The translations under genes and the position numbers were made by a program. Under the pieces are notes generated by a model that searched no databases, was not told the origin of the DNA, and worked only from the letters and a program-made list of their open reading frames with translations. DNA of 64,000 nucleotides from NCBI GenBank assembly GCA_964019135.1, contig OZ025260.1, positions 17,726,254 to 17,790,253 on the forward strand. Direction: 5' to 3'. Shown here one piece after another: positions 1-12,612 of the stretch. Within the stretch, counting starts at the first letter, position 1. Every line of letters starts with the position of its first letter. The DNA comes from Arenicola marina (lineage: Eukaryota > Annelida > Polychaeta > Arenicolidae).

Positions 1-3000
1 GCCAGTGGCGCATTCCCTGCTTCCCTTGATCTACCACACAGCCAGTGGTGTATTCCCTGCTTCTCTTGACCTACCACACAGCCAGTGGCGCCTTCCCTGC
101 TTCCCTTTACCTACCACACAGCCAGTGGCGCATTCCCTGCTTCCCTTGACCTACCACACAGCCAGTGGCGCATTCCCTGCTTCCCTTGACCTACCACACA
201 GCCAGTGGCGCATTCCCTGCTTCCCTTGACCTGCCACACAGCCAGTGGCGCATTCCCTGCTTCCCTTGACCTACCACACAGCCAGTGGCGCATTCCCTGC
301 TTCCCTTGACCTACCACACAGCCAGTGACGCATTCCCTGCTTCACTTGACCTACCACACAGCCAGTGGCGCATTCCCTGCTTCCTTTTACCTACCACACA
401 GCCAGTGGCGCCTTCCCTGTTTCCCTTGACCTACCACACAGCCAGTGGCGCATTCCCTGCTTCCCTTGACCTACCACACAGCCAGTGGCGTATTCCCTGC
501 TTGCCTTGACCTGTCACAGCCAGTGGCGCATTCCCTGCTTCCCTTGACCTACCACACAGCTAGTGGCGTATTCCCTGCTTGCCTTGACCTGTCACAGCCA
601 GTAGCGCATTCCCTGCTTCCCTTTACCTACCACACAGCCAGTGGCGTATTCCCTATTTCCTTTGACCTACCACACAGCCAGTGGCGTATTCCCTGCTTGC
701 CTTGACCTGTCACAGCCAGTGGCGCATTCCCTGCTTCCCTTGACCTACCACACAGCTAGTGGCGTATTCCCTGCTTGCCTTGACCTGTCACAGCCAGTAG
801 CGCATTCCCTGCTTCCCTTTACCTACCACACAGCCAGTGGCGCATTCCCTGCTTCCCTTGACCTACCACACAGCCAGTGGCGCAATCCCTGCTTCTCTTG
901 ACCTACCACACAGCCAGTGGCGCATTCCCTGCTTCCCTTGACCTACCACACAGCCAGTGACGCATTCCCTGCTTCCCTTGACCTACCACACAGCCAGTGG
1001 CGCATTCCTTGCTTCCCTTGACCTACCACACAGCCAGTGGCGCATTCCCTGCTTCCCTTGACCTACCACACAGCCAGTGGCGCATTCCCTGCTTCCCTTG
1101 ACCTACCACACAGCCAGTGGCGTATTCCCTGCTTGCCTTGACCTGTCACAGCCAGTGGCGCATTCCCTGCTTCCCTTGACCTACCACACAGCTAGTGGCG
1201 TATTCCCTGCTTGCCTTGACCTGTCACAGCCAGTAGCGCATTCCCTGCTTCCCTTTACCTACCACACAGCCAGTGGCGTATTCCCTATTTCCCTTGACCT
1301 ACCACACAGCCAGTAGCGTATTCCCTGCTTCCCTTTACCTACCACACAGCCAGTGGCGCCTTCCCTGCTTCCCTTTACCTACCACACAGCCAGTGGCGCA
1401 TTCCCTGCTTCCCTTGACCTACCACACAGCCAGTGGCGCATTCCCTGCTTTCCTTGACCTACCACACAGCCAGTGACGCATTCCCTGCTTCCCTTGACCT
1501 ACCACACAGCCAGTGGCGCATTCCCTGCATCCCTTGACCTACCACACTGCCAGTGGCGCATTCCCTGCTTCCCTTGACCTACCACACAGCCAGAGGCGCA
1601 TTCCCTGCATCCCTTGACCTACCACACTGCCAGTGGCGCATTCCCTGCTTCCCTTGACCTACCACACTGCCAGTGGCGCATTCCCTGCTTCCCTTGACCT
1701 ACCACACAGCCAGAGGCGCATTCCCTGCATCCCTTGACCTACCACACTGCCAGTGGCGCATTCCCTGCTTCCCTTGACCTACCACACTGCCAGTGGCGCA
1801 TTCCCTGCTTCCCTTGACCTACCACACAGCCAGTGGCGCATTCCCTGCTTCCCTTGACCTACCACACAGCCAGAGGCGCATTCCCTGCATCCCTTGACCT
1901 ACCACACAGCCAGTGGCGCATTCCCTGCTTCCCTTGACCTACCACACAGCCAGTGGCGCATTCCCTGCATCCCTTGACCTACCACACTGCCAGTGGCGCA
2001 TTCCCTGCTTCCCTTGACCTACCACACAGCCAGTGGCGCATTCCCTGCTTCCCTTGACCTACCACACAGCCAGTGGCGCATTCCCTGCTTCCCTTGACCT
2101 ACCACACAGCCAGTGGTGTATTCCCTGCTTCCCTTGACCTACCACACAGCCAGTGGCGCATTCCCTGCTTCCCTTGACCTACCACACAGCCAGTGGTGTA
2201 TTCCCTGCTTCCCTTGACCTACCACACAGCCAGTGGCGCATTCCCTGCTTCCCTTGACCTACCACACAGCCAGTGGCGCATTCCCTGCTTCCCTTGACCT
2301 ACCACACAGCCAGTGGCGCATTCCCTGCTTCCCTTGACTTACCACACAGCCAGTGGCGCATTCCCTGCTTCCCTTAACCTACCACACAGCCAGAGGCGCA
2401 TTCCCTGCTTCCCTTTACCTACCACACAGCCAGTGGCGCATTCCCTGTTTCCCTTGACCTACCACACAGCCAGTGGCGCATTCCCTGCTTCCCTTGACCT
2501 ACCACACAGCCAGTGGCGTATTCCCTGCTTGCCTTGACCTGTCACAGCCAGTGGCGCATTCCCTGCTTCCCTTGACCTACCACACAGCCAGTGGCGTATT
2601 CCCTATTTCCCTTGACCTACCACACAGCCAGTAGCGTATTCCCTGCTTCCCTTTACCTACCACACAGCCAGTGGCGTATTCCCTGCTTCCCTTGACCTAC
2701 CACACAGCCAGTGGCGCATTCCGTGCTTCTCTTAACCTACCACACAGCCAGTGGCGCATTCCCTGCTTCCCTTGACCTACCACACCGCCAGTGGTGTATT
2801 CCCTGCTTCTCTTGACCTACCACACAGCCAGTGGCGCCTTCCCTGCTTCCCTTTACCTACCACACAGCCAGTGGCGCAATCCCTGCTTCTCTTGACCTAC
2901 CACACAGCCAGTGGCGCATTCCCTGCTTCCCTTGACCTACCACACAGCCAGTGACGCATTCCCTGCTTCCCTTGACCTACCACACAGCCAGTGGCGCATT

Positions 3001-4386
3001 CCCTGCTTCCCTTGACCTACCACACAGCCAGTGGCGCATTCCCTGCACCCCTTGACCTACCACACAGCCAGTGGTGTTTTCCCTGCTTCCCTTGACCTAC
3101 CACACAGCCAGTGGCGCATTCCCTGCTTCCCTTGACCTACCACACAGCCAGTGGTGTATTCCCTGCTTCTCTTGACCTACCACACAGCCAGTGGCGCCTT
3201 CCCTGCTTCCCTTTACCTACCACACAGCCATTGGCGCATTCCCTGCTTCCCTTGACCTACCACACAGCCAGTGGCGCATTCCCTGCTTCTCTTGACCTAC
3301 CACACAGCCAGTGGCGCATTCCCTGCTTCCCTTGACCTACCACACAGCCAGTGACGCATTCCCTGCTTCCCTTGACCTACCACACAGCCAGTGGCGCATT
3401 CCCTGCTTCCCTTGACCTACCACACAGCCAGTGGCGCATTCCCTGCACCCCTTGACCTACCACACAGCCAGTGGTGTTTTCCCTGCTTCCCTTGACCTAC
3501 CACACAGCCAGTGGCGCATTCCCTGCTTCCCTTGATCTACCACACAGCCAGTGGTGTATTCCCTGCTTCTCTTGACCTACCACACAGCCAGTGGCGCCTT
3601 CCCTGCTTCCCTTTACCTACCACACAGCCAGTGGCGCATTCCCTGCTTCCCTTGACCTACCACACAGCCAGTGGCGCATTCCCTGCTTCCCTTGACCTAC
3701 CACACAGCCAGTGGCGCATTCCCTGCTTCCCTTGACCTGCCACACAGCCAGTGGCGCATTCCCTGCTTCCCTTGACCTACCACACAGCCAGTGGCGCATT
3801 CCCTGCTTCCCTTGACCTACCACACAGCCAGTGACGCATTCCCGGCTTCACTTGACCTACCACACAGCCAGTGGCGCATTCCCTGCTTCCTTTTACCTAC
3901 CACACAGCCAGTGGCGCCTTCCCTGTTTCCCTTGACCTACCACACAGCCAGTGGCGCATTCCCTGCTTCCCTTGACCTACCACACAGCCAGTGGCGTATT
4001 CCCTGCTTGCCTTGACCTGTCACAGCCAGTGGCGCATTCCCTGCTTCCCTTGACCTACCACACAGCTAGTGGCGTATTCCCTGCTAGCCTTGACCTGTCA
4101 CAGCCAGTAGCGCATTCCCTGCTTCCCTTTACCTACCACACAGCCAGTGGCGTATTCCCTATTTCCTTTGACCTACCACACAGCCAGTGGCGTATTCCCT
4201 GCTTGCCTTGACCTGTCACAGCCAGTGGCGCATTCCCTGCTTCCCTTGACCTACCACACAGCTAGTGGCGTATTCCCTGCTTGCCTTGACCTGTCACAGC
4301 CAGTAGCGCATTCCCTGCTTCCCTTTACCTACCACACAGCCAGTGGCGCATTCCCTGCTTCCCTTGACCTACCACACAGCCAGTGG
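1..4386. repeat. 3506-bp-spaced duplication within the satellite
   Basis: The unit order from 1 to about 880 recurs from 3507 to about 4386, including the rare GATCTACC, GACCTGCC and GCTTCACTTG variants in the same order. I see few single-base differences, for example near 3843 and 4086. The copies diverge in unit order after about 885 and 4390. The left limit is cut by the window edge. Confidence 0.8.
445..901. repeat. 196-bp higher-order cassette of mixed 38- and 40-bp units (two tandem copies)
   Basis: Five units (38+40+38+40+40 bp) form a cassette in which both 38-bp units carry GCTTGCC and CCTGTCACAG, one unit reads GCTAGTGGCG, and another reads CCAGTAGCG followed by CTTTACC. The cassette is tandem here (445 and 641). 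It recurs whole or in part near 1077, 3951, 4147, 4343, 4895, 5891, 6885, 9039, 9671, 11147, 12183, 15133 and 22921. It is a second-level repeat that has spread within the first 23 kb of the array. Confidence 0.85.
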
Positions 4387-7300
4387 CGTATTCCCTGCTT
4401 GCCTTGACCTGTCACAGCCAGTGGCGCATTCCCTGCTTCCTTTGACCTACCACACAGCTAGTGGCGTATTCCCTGCTTGCCTTGACCTGTCACAGCCAGT
4501 AGCGCATTCCCTGCTTCCCTTTACTTACCACACAGCCAGTGGCGCATTCCCTGCTTCCCTTGACCTACCACACAGCCAGTGGCGCATTCCCTGCTTCCCT
4601 TGACCTGTCACAGCCAGTGGCGCATTCCCTGCTTGCTTTGACCTACCACACAGCCAGTGGCGCATTCCCTGCTTCCCTTGACCTACCACACAGCCAGTGG
4701 CGCATTCCCTGCTTCCCTTGACCTACCACACAGCCAGTGGCGTATTCCCTGCTTGCCTTGTCCTGTCACAGCCAGTGGCGTATTCCCTGCTTCCCTTGAC
4801 CTACCACACAGCCAGTGGCGCATTCCCTGCTTCCCTTGACCTACCACACAGCCAGTGGCGCATTCCCTGCTTCCCTTGACCTACCACACAGCCAGTGGCG
4901 CATTCCCTGCTTCCCTTGACCTACCACACAGCCAGTGGCGTATTCCCTGCTTGCCTTGACCTGTCACAGCCAGTGGCGCATTCCCTGCTTTCCTTGACCT
5001 ACCACACAGCCAGTGGCGTATTCCCTGCTTGCCTTGACCTGTCACAGCCAGTAGCGCATTCCCTGCTTCCCTTTACCTACCACACAGCCAGTGGCGTATT
5101 CCCTATTTCCCTTGACCTACCACACAGCCAGTAGCGTATTCCCTGCTTCCCTTTACCTACCACACAGCCAGTGGCGCCTTCCCTGCTTCCCTTTACCTAC
5201 CACACAGCCAGTGGCGCATTCCCTGCTTCCCTTGACCTACCACACAGCCAGTGGCGCATTCCCTGCTTCCCTTGACCTACCACACAGCCAGTGACGCATT
5301 CCCTGCTTCCCTTGACCTACCACACAGCCAGTGGCGCATTCCCTGCTTCCCTTGACCTACCACATAGCCAGAGGCGCATTCCCTGCATCCCTTGACCTAC
5401 CACACAGCCAGTGGCGCATTCCCTGCTTCCCTTGACCTACCACACAGCCAGTGGCGCATTCCCTGCATCCCTTGACCTACCACACTGCCAGTGGCGCATT
5501 CCCTGCTTCCCTTGACCTACCACACAGCCAGTGGCGCATTCCCTGCTTCCCTTGACCTACCACACAGCCAGTGGTGTATTCCCTGCCTCCCTTGACCTAC
5601 CACACAGCCAGTGGCGCATTCCCTGCTTCCCTTGACCTACCACACAGCCAGTGGTGTATTCCCTGCTTCCCTTGACCTACCACACAGCCAGTGGCGCATT
5701 CCCTGCTTCCCTTGACCTACCACACAGCCAGTGGCGCATTCCCTGCTTCCCTTGACCTACCACACAGCCAGTGGCGCATTCCCTGCTTCCCTTGACCTAC
5801 CACACAGCCAGAGGCGCATTCCCTGCTTCCTTTAACCTACCACACAGCCAGTGGCGCATTCCCTGTTTCCCTTGACCTACCACACAGCCAGTGGCGCATT
5901 CCCTGCTTCCCTTGACCTACCACACAGCCAGTGGCGTATTCCCTGCTTGCCTTGACCTGTCACAGCCAGTGGCGCATTCCCTGCTTCCCTTGACCTACCA
6001 CACAGCTAGTGGCGTATTCCCTGCTTGCCTTGACCTGTCACAGCCAGTAGCGCATTCCCTGCTTCCCTTTACCTACCACACAGCCAGTGGCGTATTCCCT
6101 ATTTCCCTTGACCTACCACACAGCCAGTGGCGCATTCCCTGCTTCCTTTTACCTACCACACAGCCAGTGGCGCCTTCCCTGTTTCCCTTGACCTACCACA
6201 CAGCCAGTGGCGCATTCCCTGCTTCCCTTTACCTACCACACAGCCAGTGGCGTATTCCCTATTTCCCTTGACCTACCACACAGCCAGTAGCGTATTCCCT
6301 GTTTCCCTTTACCTACCACACAGCCAGTGGCGTATTCCCTGCTTCCCTTGACCTACCACACAGCCAGTGGCGCATTCCGTGCTTCTCTTAACCTACCACA
6401 CAGCCAGTGGCGCATTCTCTGCTTCCCTTGACCTACCACACAGCCAGTGGCGCCTTCCCTGCGTCCCTTTACCTACCACACAGCCAGTGGCGCATTCCCT
6501 GCTTCCCTTGACCTACCACACAGCCAGTGGCGCATTCCCTGCTTCCCTTGACCTACCACACAGCCAGTGACGCATTCCCTGCTTCCCTTGACCTACCACA
6601 CAGCCAGTGGCGCATTCCCTGCTTCCCTTGACCTACCACACAGCCAGTGGCGCATTCCCTGCACCCCTTGACCTACCACACAGCCAGTGGTGTTTTCCCT
6701 GCTTCCCTTGACCTACCACACAGCCAGTGGCGCATTCCCTGCTTCCCTTGACCTACCACACAGCCAGTGGTGTATTCCCTGCTTCTCTTGACCTACCACA
6801 GCCAGTGGCGCCTTCCCTGCTTCCCTTTACCTACCACACAGCCAGTGGCGCATTCCCTGCTTCCCTTGACCTACCACACAGCCAGTGGCGCATTCCCTGC
6901 TTCCCTTGACCTACCACACAGCCAGTGGCGTATTCCCTGCTTGCCTTGACCTGTCACAGCCAGTGGCGCATTCCCTGCTTCCCTTGACCTACCACACAGC
7001 TAGTGGCGTATTCCCTGCTTGCCTTGACCTGTCACAGCCAGTAGCGCATTCCCTGCTTCCCTTTACCTACCACACAGCCAGTGGCGCATTCCCTGCTTCC
7101 CTTGACCTACCACACAGCCAGTGGCGCATTCCCTGCTTCCCTTGACCTGTCACAGCCAGTGGCGCATTCCCTGCTTGCCTTGACCTTCCACACAGCCAGT
7201 GACGCATTCCCTGCTTCCCTTGACCTACCACACAGCCAGTGGCGCATTCCCTGCTTCCCTTGACCTACCACACAGCCAGTGGCGCATTCCCTGCATCCCT

Positions 7301-10300
7301 TGACCTACCACACAGCCAGTGGCGCATTCCCTGCTTCCCTTGACCTACCACACAGCCAGTGGCGCATTCCCTGCTTCCCTTGACCTACCACACAACCAAT
7401 GGCGCATTCCCTGCTTCCCTTGACCTACCACACAGCCAGTGGCGCATTCCCTGCTTCCCTTGACCTACCACACCTCCAGTGGCGCATTCCCTGCTTCCCT
7501 TGACCTACCACACAGCCAGTGGTGTATTCCCTGCTTCCCTTGACCTACCACACAGCCAGTGGCGCATTCCCTGCTTCCCTTGACCTACCACACAACCAAT
7601 GGCGCATTCCCTGCTTCCCTTGACCTACCACACAGCCAGTGGCGCATTCCCTGCTTCCCTTGACCTACCACACCTCCAGTGGCGCATTCCCTGCTTCCCT
7701 TGACCTACCACACAGCCAGTGGTGTATTCCCTGCTTCCCTTGACCTACCACACAGCCAGTGGCGCATTCCCTGCTTCCCTTTACCTACCACACAGCCAGT
7801 GACGCATTCCCTGCTTCCCTTGACCTACCACACAGCCAGTGGCGCAGTGCCTGCTTCCCTTGATCTACCACACAGCCAGTGGCGCATTCCCTGCTTCCCT
7901 TGACTTACCACACAGCCAGTGGCGCATTCCCTGCTTCCCTTGACCTACCACACAGCCAGAGGCGCATTCCCTGCTTCCTTTTACCTACCACACAGCCAGT
8001 GGCGCATTCCCTGTTTCCCTTGACCTACCACACAGCCAGTGGCGCATTCCCTGCTTCCCTTGACCTACCACACAGCCAGTGGCGCATTCCCTGCTTCCCT
8101 TGACTTACCACACAGCCAGTGGCGCATTCCCTGCTTCCCTTGACCTACCACACAGCCAGTGGCGCATTCCCTGCTTCCCTTGACCTACCACACAGCCAGT
8201 GACGCATTCCCTGCTTCCCTTGACTTACCACACAGCCAGTGGCGCATTCCCTGCTTCCTTTTACCTACCACACCGCCAGTGGCGTATTCCCTGCTTCCCT
8301 TGACCTACCACACAGCCAGTGGCGCATTCCCTGCTTCCCTTGACCTACCACACAGCCAGAGGCGCATTCCCTGCTTCCTTTTACCTACCACACCGCCAGT
8401 GGCGTATTCCCTGCTTCCCTTGACCTACCACACAGCCAGTGGCGCATTCCCTGCTTCCCTTGACCTACCACACAACCAATGGCGCATTCCCTGCTTCCCT
8501 TGACCTACCACACAGCCAGTGGCGCATTCCCTGCTTCCCTTGACTTACCACACAGCCAGTGGCGCATTCCCTGCTTCCCTTGACCTACCACACAGCCAGA
8601 GGCGCATTCCCTGCTTCCTTTTACCTACCACACAGCCAGTGGCGCATTCCCTGTTTCCCTTGACCTACCACACAGCCAGTGGCGCATTCCCTGCTTCCCT
8701 TGACCTACCACACAGCCAGTGGCGCATTCCCTGCTTCCCTTGACTTACCACACAGCCAGTGGCGCATTCCCTGCTTCCCTTGACCTACCACACAGCCAGA
8801 GGCGCATTCCCTGCTTCCTTTTACCTACCACACCGCCAGTGGCGTATTCCCTGCTTCCCTTGACCTACCACACAGCCAGTGGCGCATTCCCTGTTTCCCT
8901 TGACCTACCACACAGCCAGTGGCGCATTCCCTGCTTCCCTTGACCTACCACACAGCCAGTGGCGCATTCCCTGCTTCCCTTTACCTACCACACAGCCAGT
9001 GGCGCCTTCCCTGTTTCCCTTGACCTACCACACAGCCAGTGGCGCATTCCCTGCTTCCCTTGACCTACCACACAGCCAGTGGCGTATTCCCTGCTTGCCT
9101 TGACCTGTCACAGCCAGTGGCGCATTCCCTGCTTCCCTTGACCTACCACACAGCTAGTGGCGTATTCCCTGCTTGCCTTGACCTGTCACAGCCAGTAGCG
9201 CATTCCCTGCTTCCCTTTACCTACCACACAGCCAGTGGCGTATTCCCTATTTCCCTTGACCTACCACACAGCCAGTGGCGTATTCCCTGCTTCCCTTTAC
9301 CTACCACACAGCCAGTGGCGCATTCCCTGCTTCCCTTGACCTACCACACAGCCAGTGGCGCATTCCCTGCTTCCCTTGACCTGACACAGCCAGTGGCGCA
9401 TTCCCTGCTTGCCTTGACCTACCACACAGCCAGTGGCGCATTCCCTGCTTCCCTTGACCTACCACACAGCCAGTGGCGCATTCCCTGCTTCCCTTGACCT
9501 ACCACACAGCCAGTGGCGTATTCCCTGCTTGCCTTGACCTGTCACAGCCAGTGGCGTATTCCCTGCTTCCCTTGACCTACCACACAGCCAGTGGCGCATT
9601 CCTTGCTTCCCTTGACCTACCACACAGCCAGTGGCGCATTCCCTGCTTCCCTTGACCTACCACACAGCCAGTGGCGCATTCCCTGCTTCCCTTGACCTAC
9701 CACACAGCCAGTGGCGTATTCCCTGCTTGCCTTGACCTGTCACAGCCAGTGGCGCATTCCCTGCTTCCCTTGACCTACCACACAGCTAGTGGCGTATTCC
9801 CTGCTTGCCTTGACCTGTCACAGCCAGTAGCGCATTCCCTGCTTCCCTTTACCTACCACACAGCCAGTGGCGTATTCCCCATTTCCCTTGACCTACCACA
9901 CAGCCAGTAGCGTATTCCCTGCTTCCCTTTACCTACCACACAGCCAGTGGCGCCTTACCTGCTTCCCTTTACTTACCACACAGCCAGTGGCGCATTCCTT
10001 GCTTCCCTTGACCTACCACACAGCCAGTGGCGCATTCCCTGCTTTCCTTGACCTACCACACAGCCAGTGACGCATTCCCTGCTTCCCTTGACCTACCACA
10101 CAGCCAGTGGCGCATTCCCTGCTTCCCTTGACCTACCACACAGCCAGTGGCGCATTCCCTGCATCCCTTGACCTACCACACAGCCAGTGGCGTATTCCCT
10201 GCTTGCCTTGACCTACCACACAGCCAGTGGTGTATTCCCTGCTTTCCTTGACCTACCACACAGCCAGTGACGCATTCCCTGCTTCCCTTGACCTACCACA

Positions 10301-10540
10301 CAGCCAGTGGCGCATTCCCTGCTTCCCTTGACCTACCACACAGCCAGTGGCGCATTCCCTGCATCCCTTGACCTACCACACAGCCAGTGGCGTATTCCCT
10401 GCTTGCCTTGACCTACCACACAGCCAGTGGCGCATTCCCTGCTTTCCTTGACCTACCACACAGCCAGTGACGCATTCCCTGCTTCCCTTGACCTACCACA
10501 CAGCCAGTGGTGCATTCCCTGCTTCCCTTGACCTACCACA

Positions 10541-12612
10541 CAGCCAGTGGCGCATTCCCTGCATCCCTTGACCTACCACACAGCCAGTGGTGTATTCCCT
10601 GCTTCCCTTGACCTACCACACAGCCAGTGGCGCATTCCCTGCTTCCCTTGACCTACCACACAGCCAGTGGCGCATTCCCTGCTTCCCTTGACCTTCCACA
10701 CAGCCAGTGGCGCATTCCCTGCTTCCCTTGACCTACCACACAGCCAGTGGCGCATTCCCTGCTTCCCTTGACCTACCACACAGCCAGTGGTGTATTCCCT
10801 GCTTCTCTTGACCTACCACACAGCGAGTGGCGCCTTCCCTGCTTCCCTTTACCTACCACACAGCCAGTGACGCATTCCCTGCTTCCCTTGACCTACCACA
10901 CAGCCAGTGGCGCATTCCCTGCTTCCCTTGACCTACCACACAGCCAGTGGCGCATTCCCTGCTTCCCTTGACCTACCACACAGCCAGTGGTGTGTTCCCT
11001 GCTTCCCTTGACCTACCACACAGCCAGTGGCGCATTCCCTGCTTCCCTTGACCTACCACACAGCCAGTGGCGCATTCCCTGCTTCCTTTGACCTACCACA
11101 CAGCCAGTGGCGCATTCCCTGCTTCCCTTGACCTACCACACAGCCAGTGGCGCATTCCCTGCTTCCCTTGACCTACCACACAGCCAGTGGCGTATTCCTT
11201 GCTTGCCTTGACCTGTCACAGCCAGTGGCGCATTCCCTGCTTCCCTTGACCTGCCACGCAGCTAGTGGCGTATTCCCTGCTTCCCTTGACCTGTCACAGC
11301 CAGTAGCGCATTCCCTGCTTCCCTTTATCTACCACACAGCCAGTGGCGTATTCCCTATTTCCCTTGACCTACCACACAGCCAGTGGCGCATTCCGTGCTT
11401 CTCTTAACCTACCACACAGCCAGTGGCGCATTCCCTGCTTCCCTTGACCTTCCACACAGCCAGTGGCGCATTCCCTGCTTCCCTTGACCTACCACACAGC
11501 CAGTGGCGCATTCCCTGCTTCCCTTGACCTACCACACAGCCAGTGGTGTATTCCCTGCTTCCCTTGACCTACCACACAGCCAGTGGCGCATTCCCTGCAT
11601 CCCTTGACCTACCACACAGCCAGTGGTGTATTCCCTGCTTCCCTTGACCTACCACACAGCCAGTGGCGCATTCCCTGCTTCCCTTGACCTACCACACAGC
11701 CAGTGGCGCATTCCCTGCTTCCCTTGACCTTCCACACAGCCAGTGGCGCATTCCCTGCTTCCCTTGACCTACCACACAGCCAGTGGCGCATTCCCTGCTT
11801 CCCTTGACCTACCACACAGCCAGTGGTGTATTCCCTGCTTCTCTTGACCTACCACACAGCGAGTGGCGCCTTCCCTGCTTCCCTTTACCTACCACACAGC
11901 CAGTGACGCATTCCCTGCTTCCCTTGACCTACCACACAGCCAGTGGCGCATTCCCTGCTTCCCTTGACCTACCACACAGCCAGTGGCGCATTCCCTGCTT
12001 CCCTTGACCTACCACACAGCCAGTGGTGTGTTCCCTGCTTCCCTTGACCTACCACACAGCCAGTGGCGCATTCCCTGCTTCCCTTGACCTACCACACAGC
12101 CAGTGGCGCATTCCCTGCTTCCTTTGACCTACCACACAGCCAGTGGCGCATTCCCTGCTTCCCTTGACCTACCACACAGCCAGTGGCGCATTCCCTGCTT
12201 CCCTTGACCTACCACACAGCCAGTGGCGTATTCCTTGCTTGCCTTGACCTGTCACAGCCAGTGGCGCATTCCCTGCTTCCCTTGACCTGCCACGCAGCTA
12301 GTGGCGTATTCCCTGCTTCCCTTGACCTGTCACAGCCAGTAGCGCATTCCCTGCTTCCCTTTATCTACCACACAGCCAGTGGCGTATTCCCTATTTCCCT
12401 TGACCTACCACACAGCCAGTGGCGCATTCCGTGCTTCTCTTAACCTACCACACAGCCAGTGGCGCATTCCCTGCTTCCCTTGACCTTCCACACAGCCAGT
12501 GGCGCATTCCCTGCTTCCCTTGACCTACCACACAGCCAGTGGCGCATTCCCTGCTTCCCTTGACCTACCACACAGCCAGTGGTGTATTCCCTGCTTCCCT
12601 TGACCTACCACA
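10541..12612. repeat. 1036-bp tandem duplication within the satellite
   Basis: Copy 1 (about 10541-11576) and copy 2 (about 11577-12612) match in variant order at an offset of 1036 bp. Shared markers are GCATCCC at 10561/11597, CAGCGAGTGG, GGTGTGTTCC, the 38-bp variants and TTATCTACC. The period equals 26 units with two 38-bp members. I found no difference inside the block; the order differs on both outer flanks. Confidence 0.85.
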
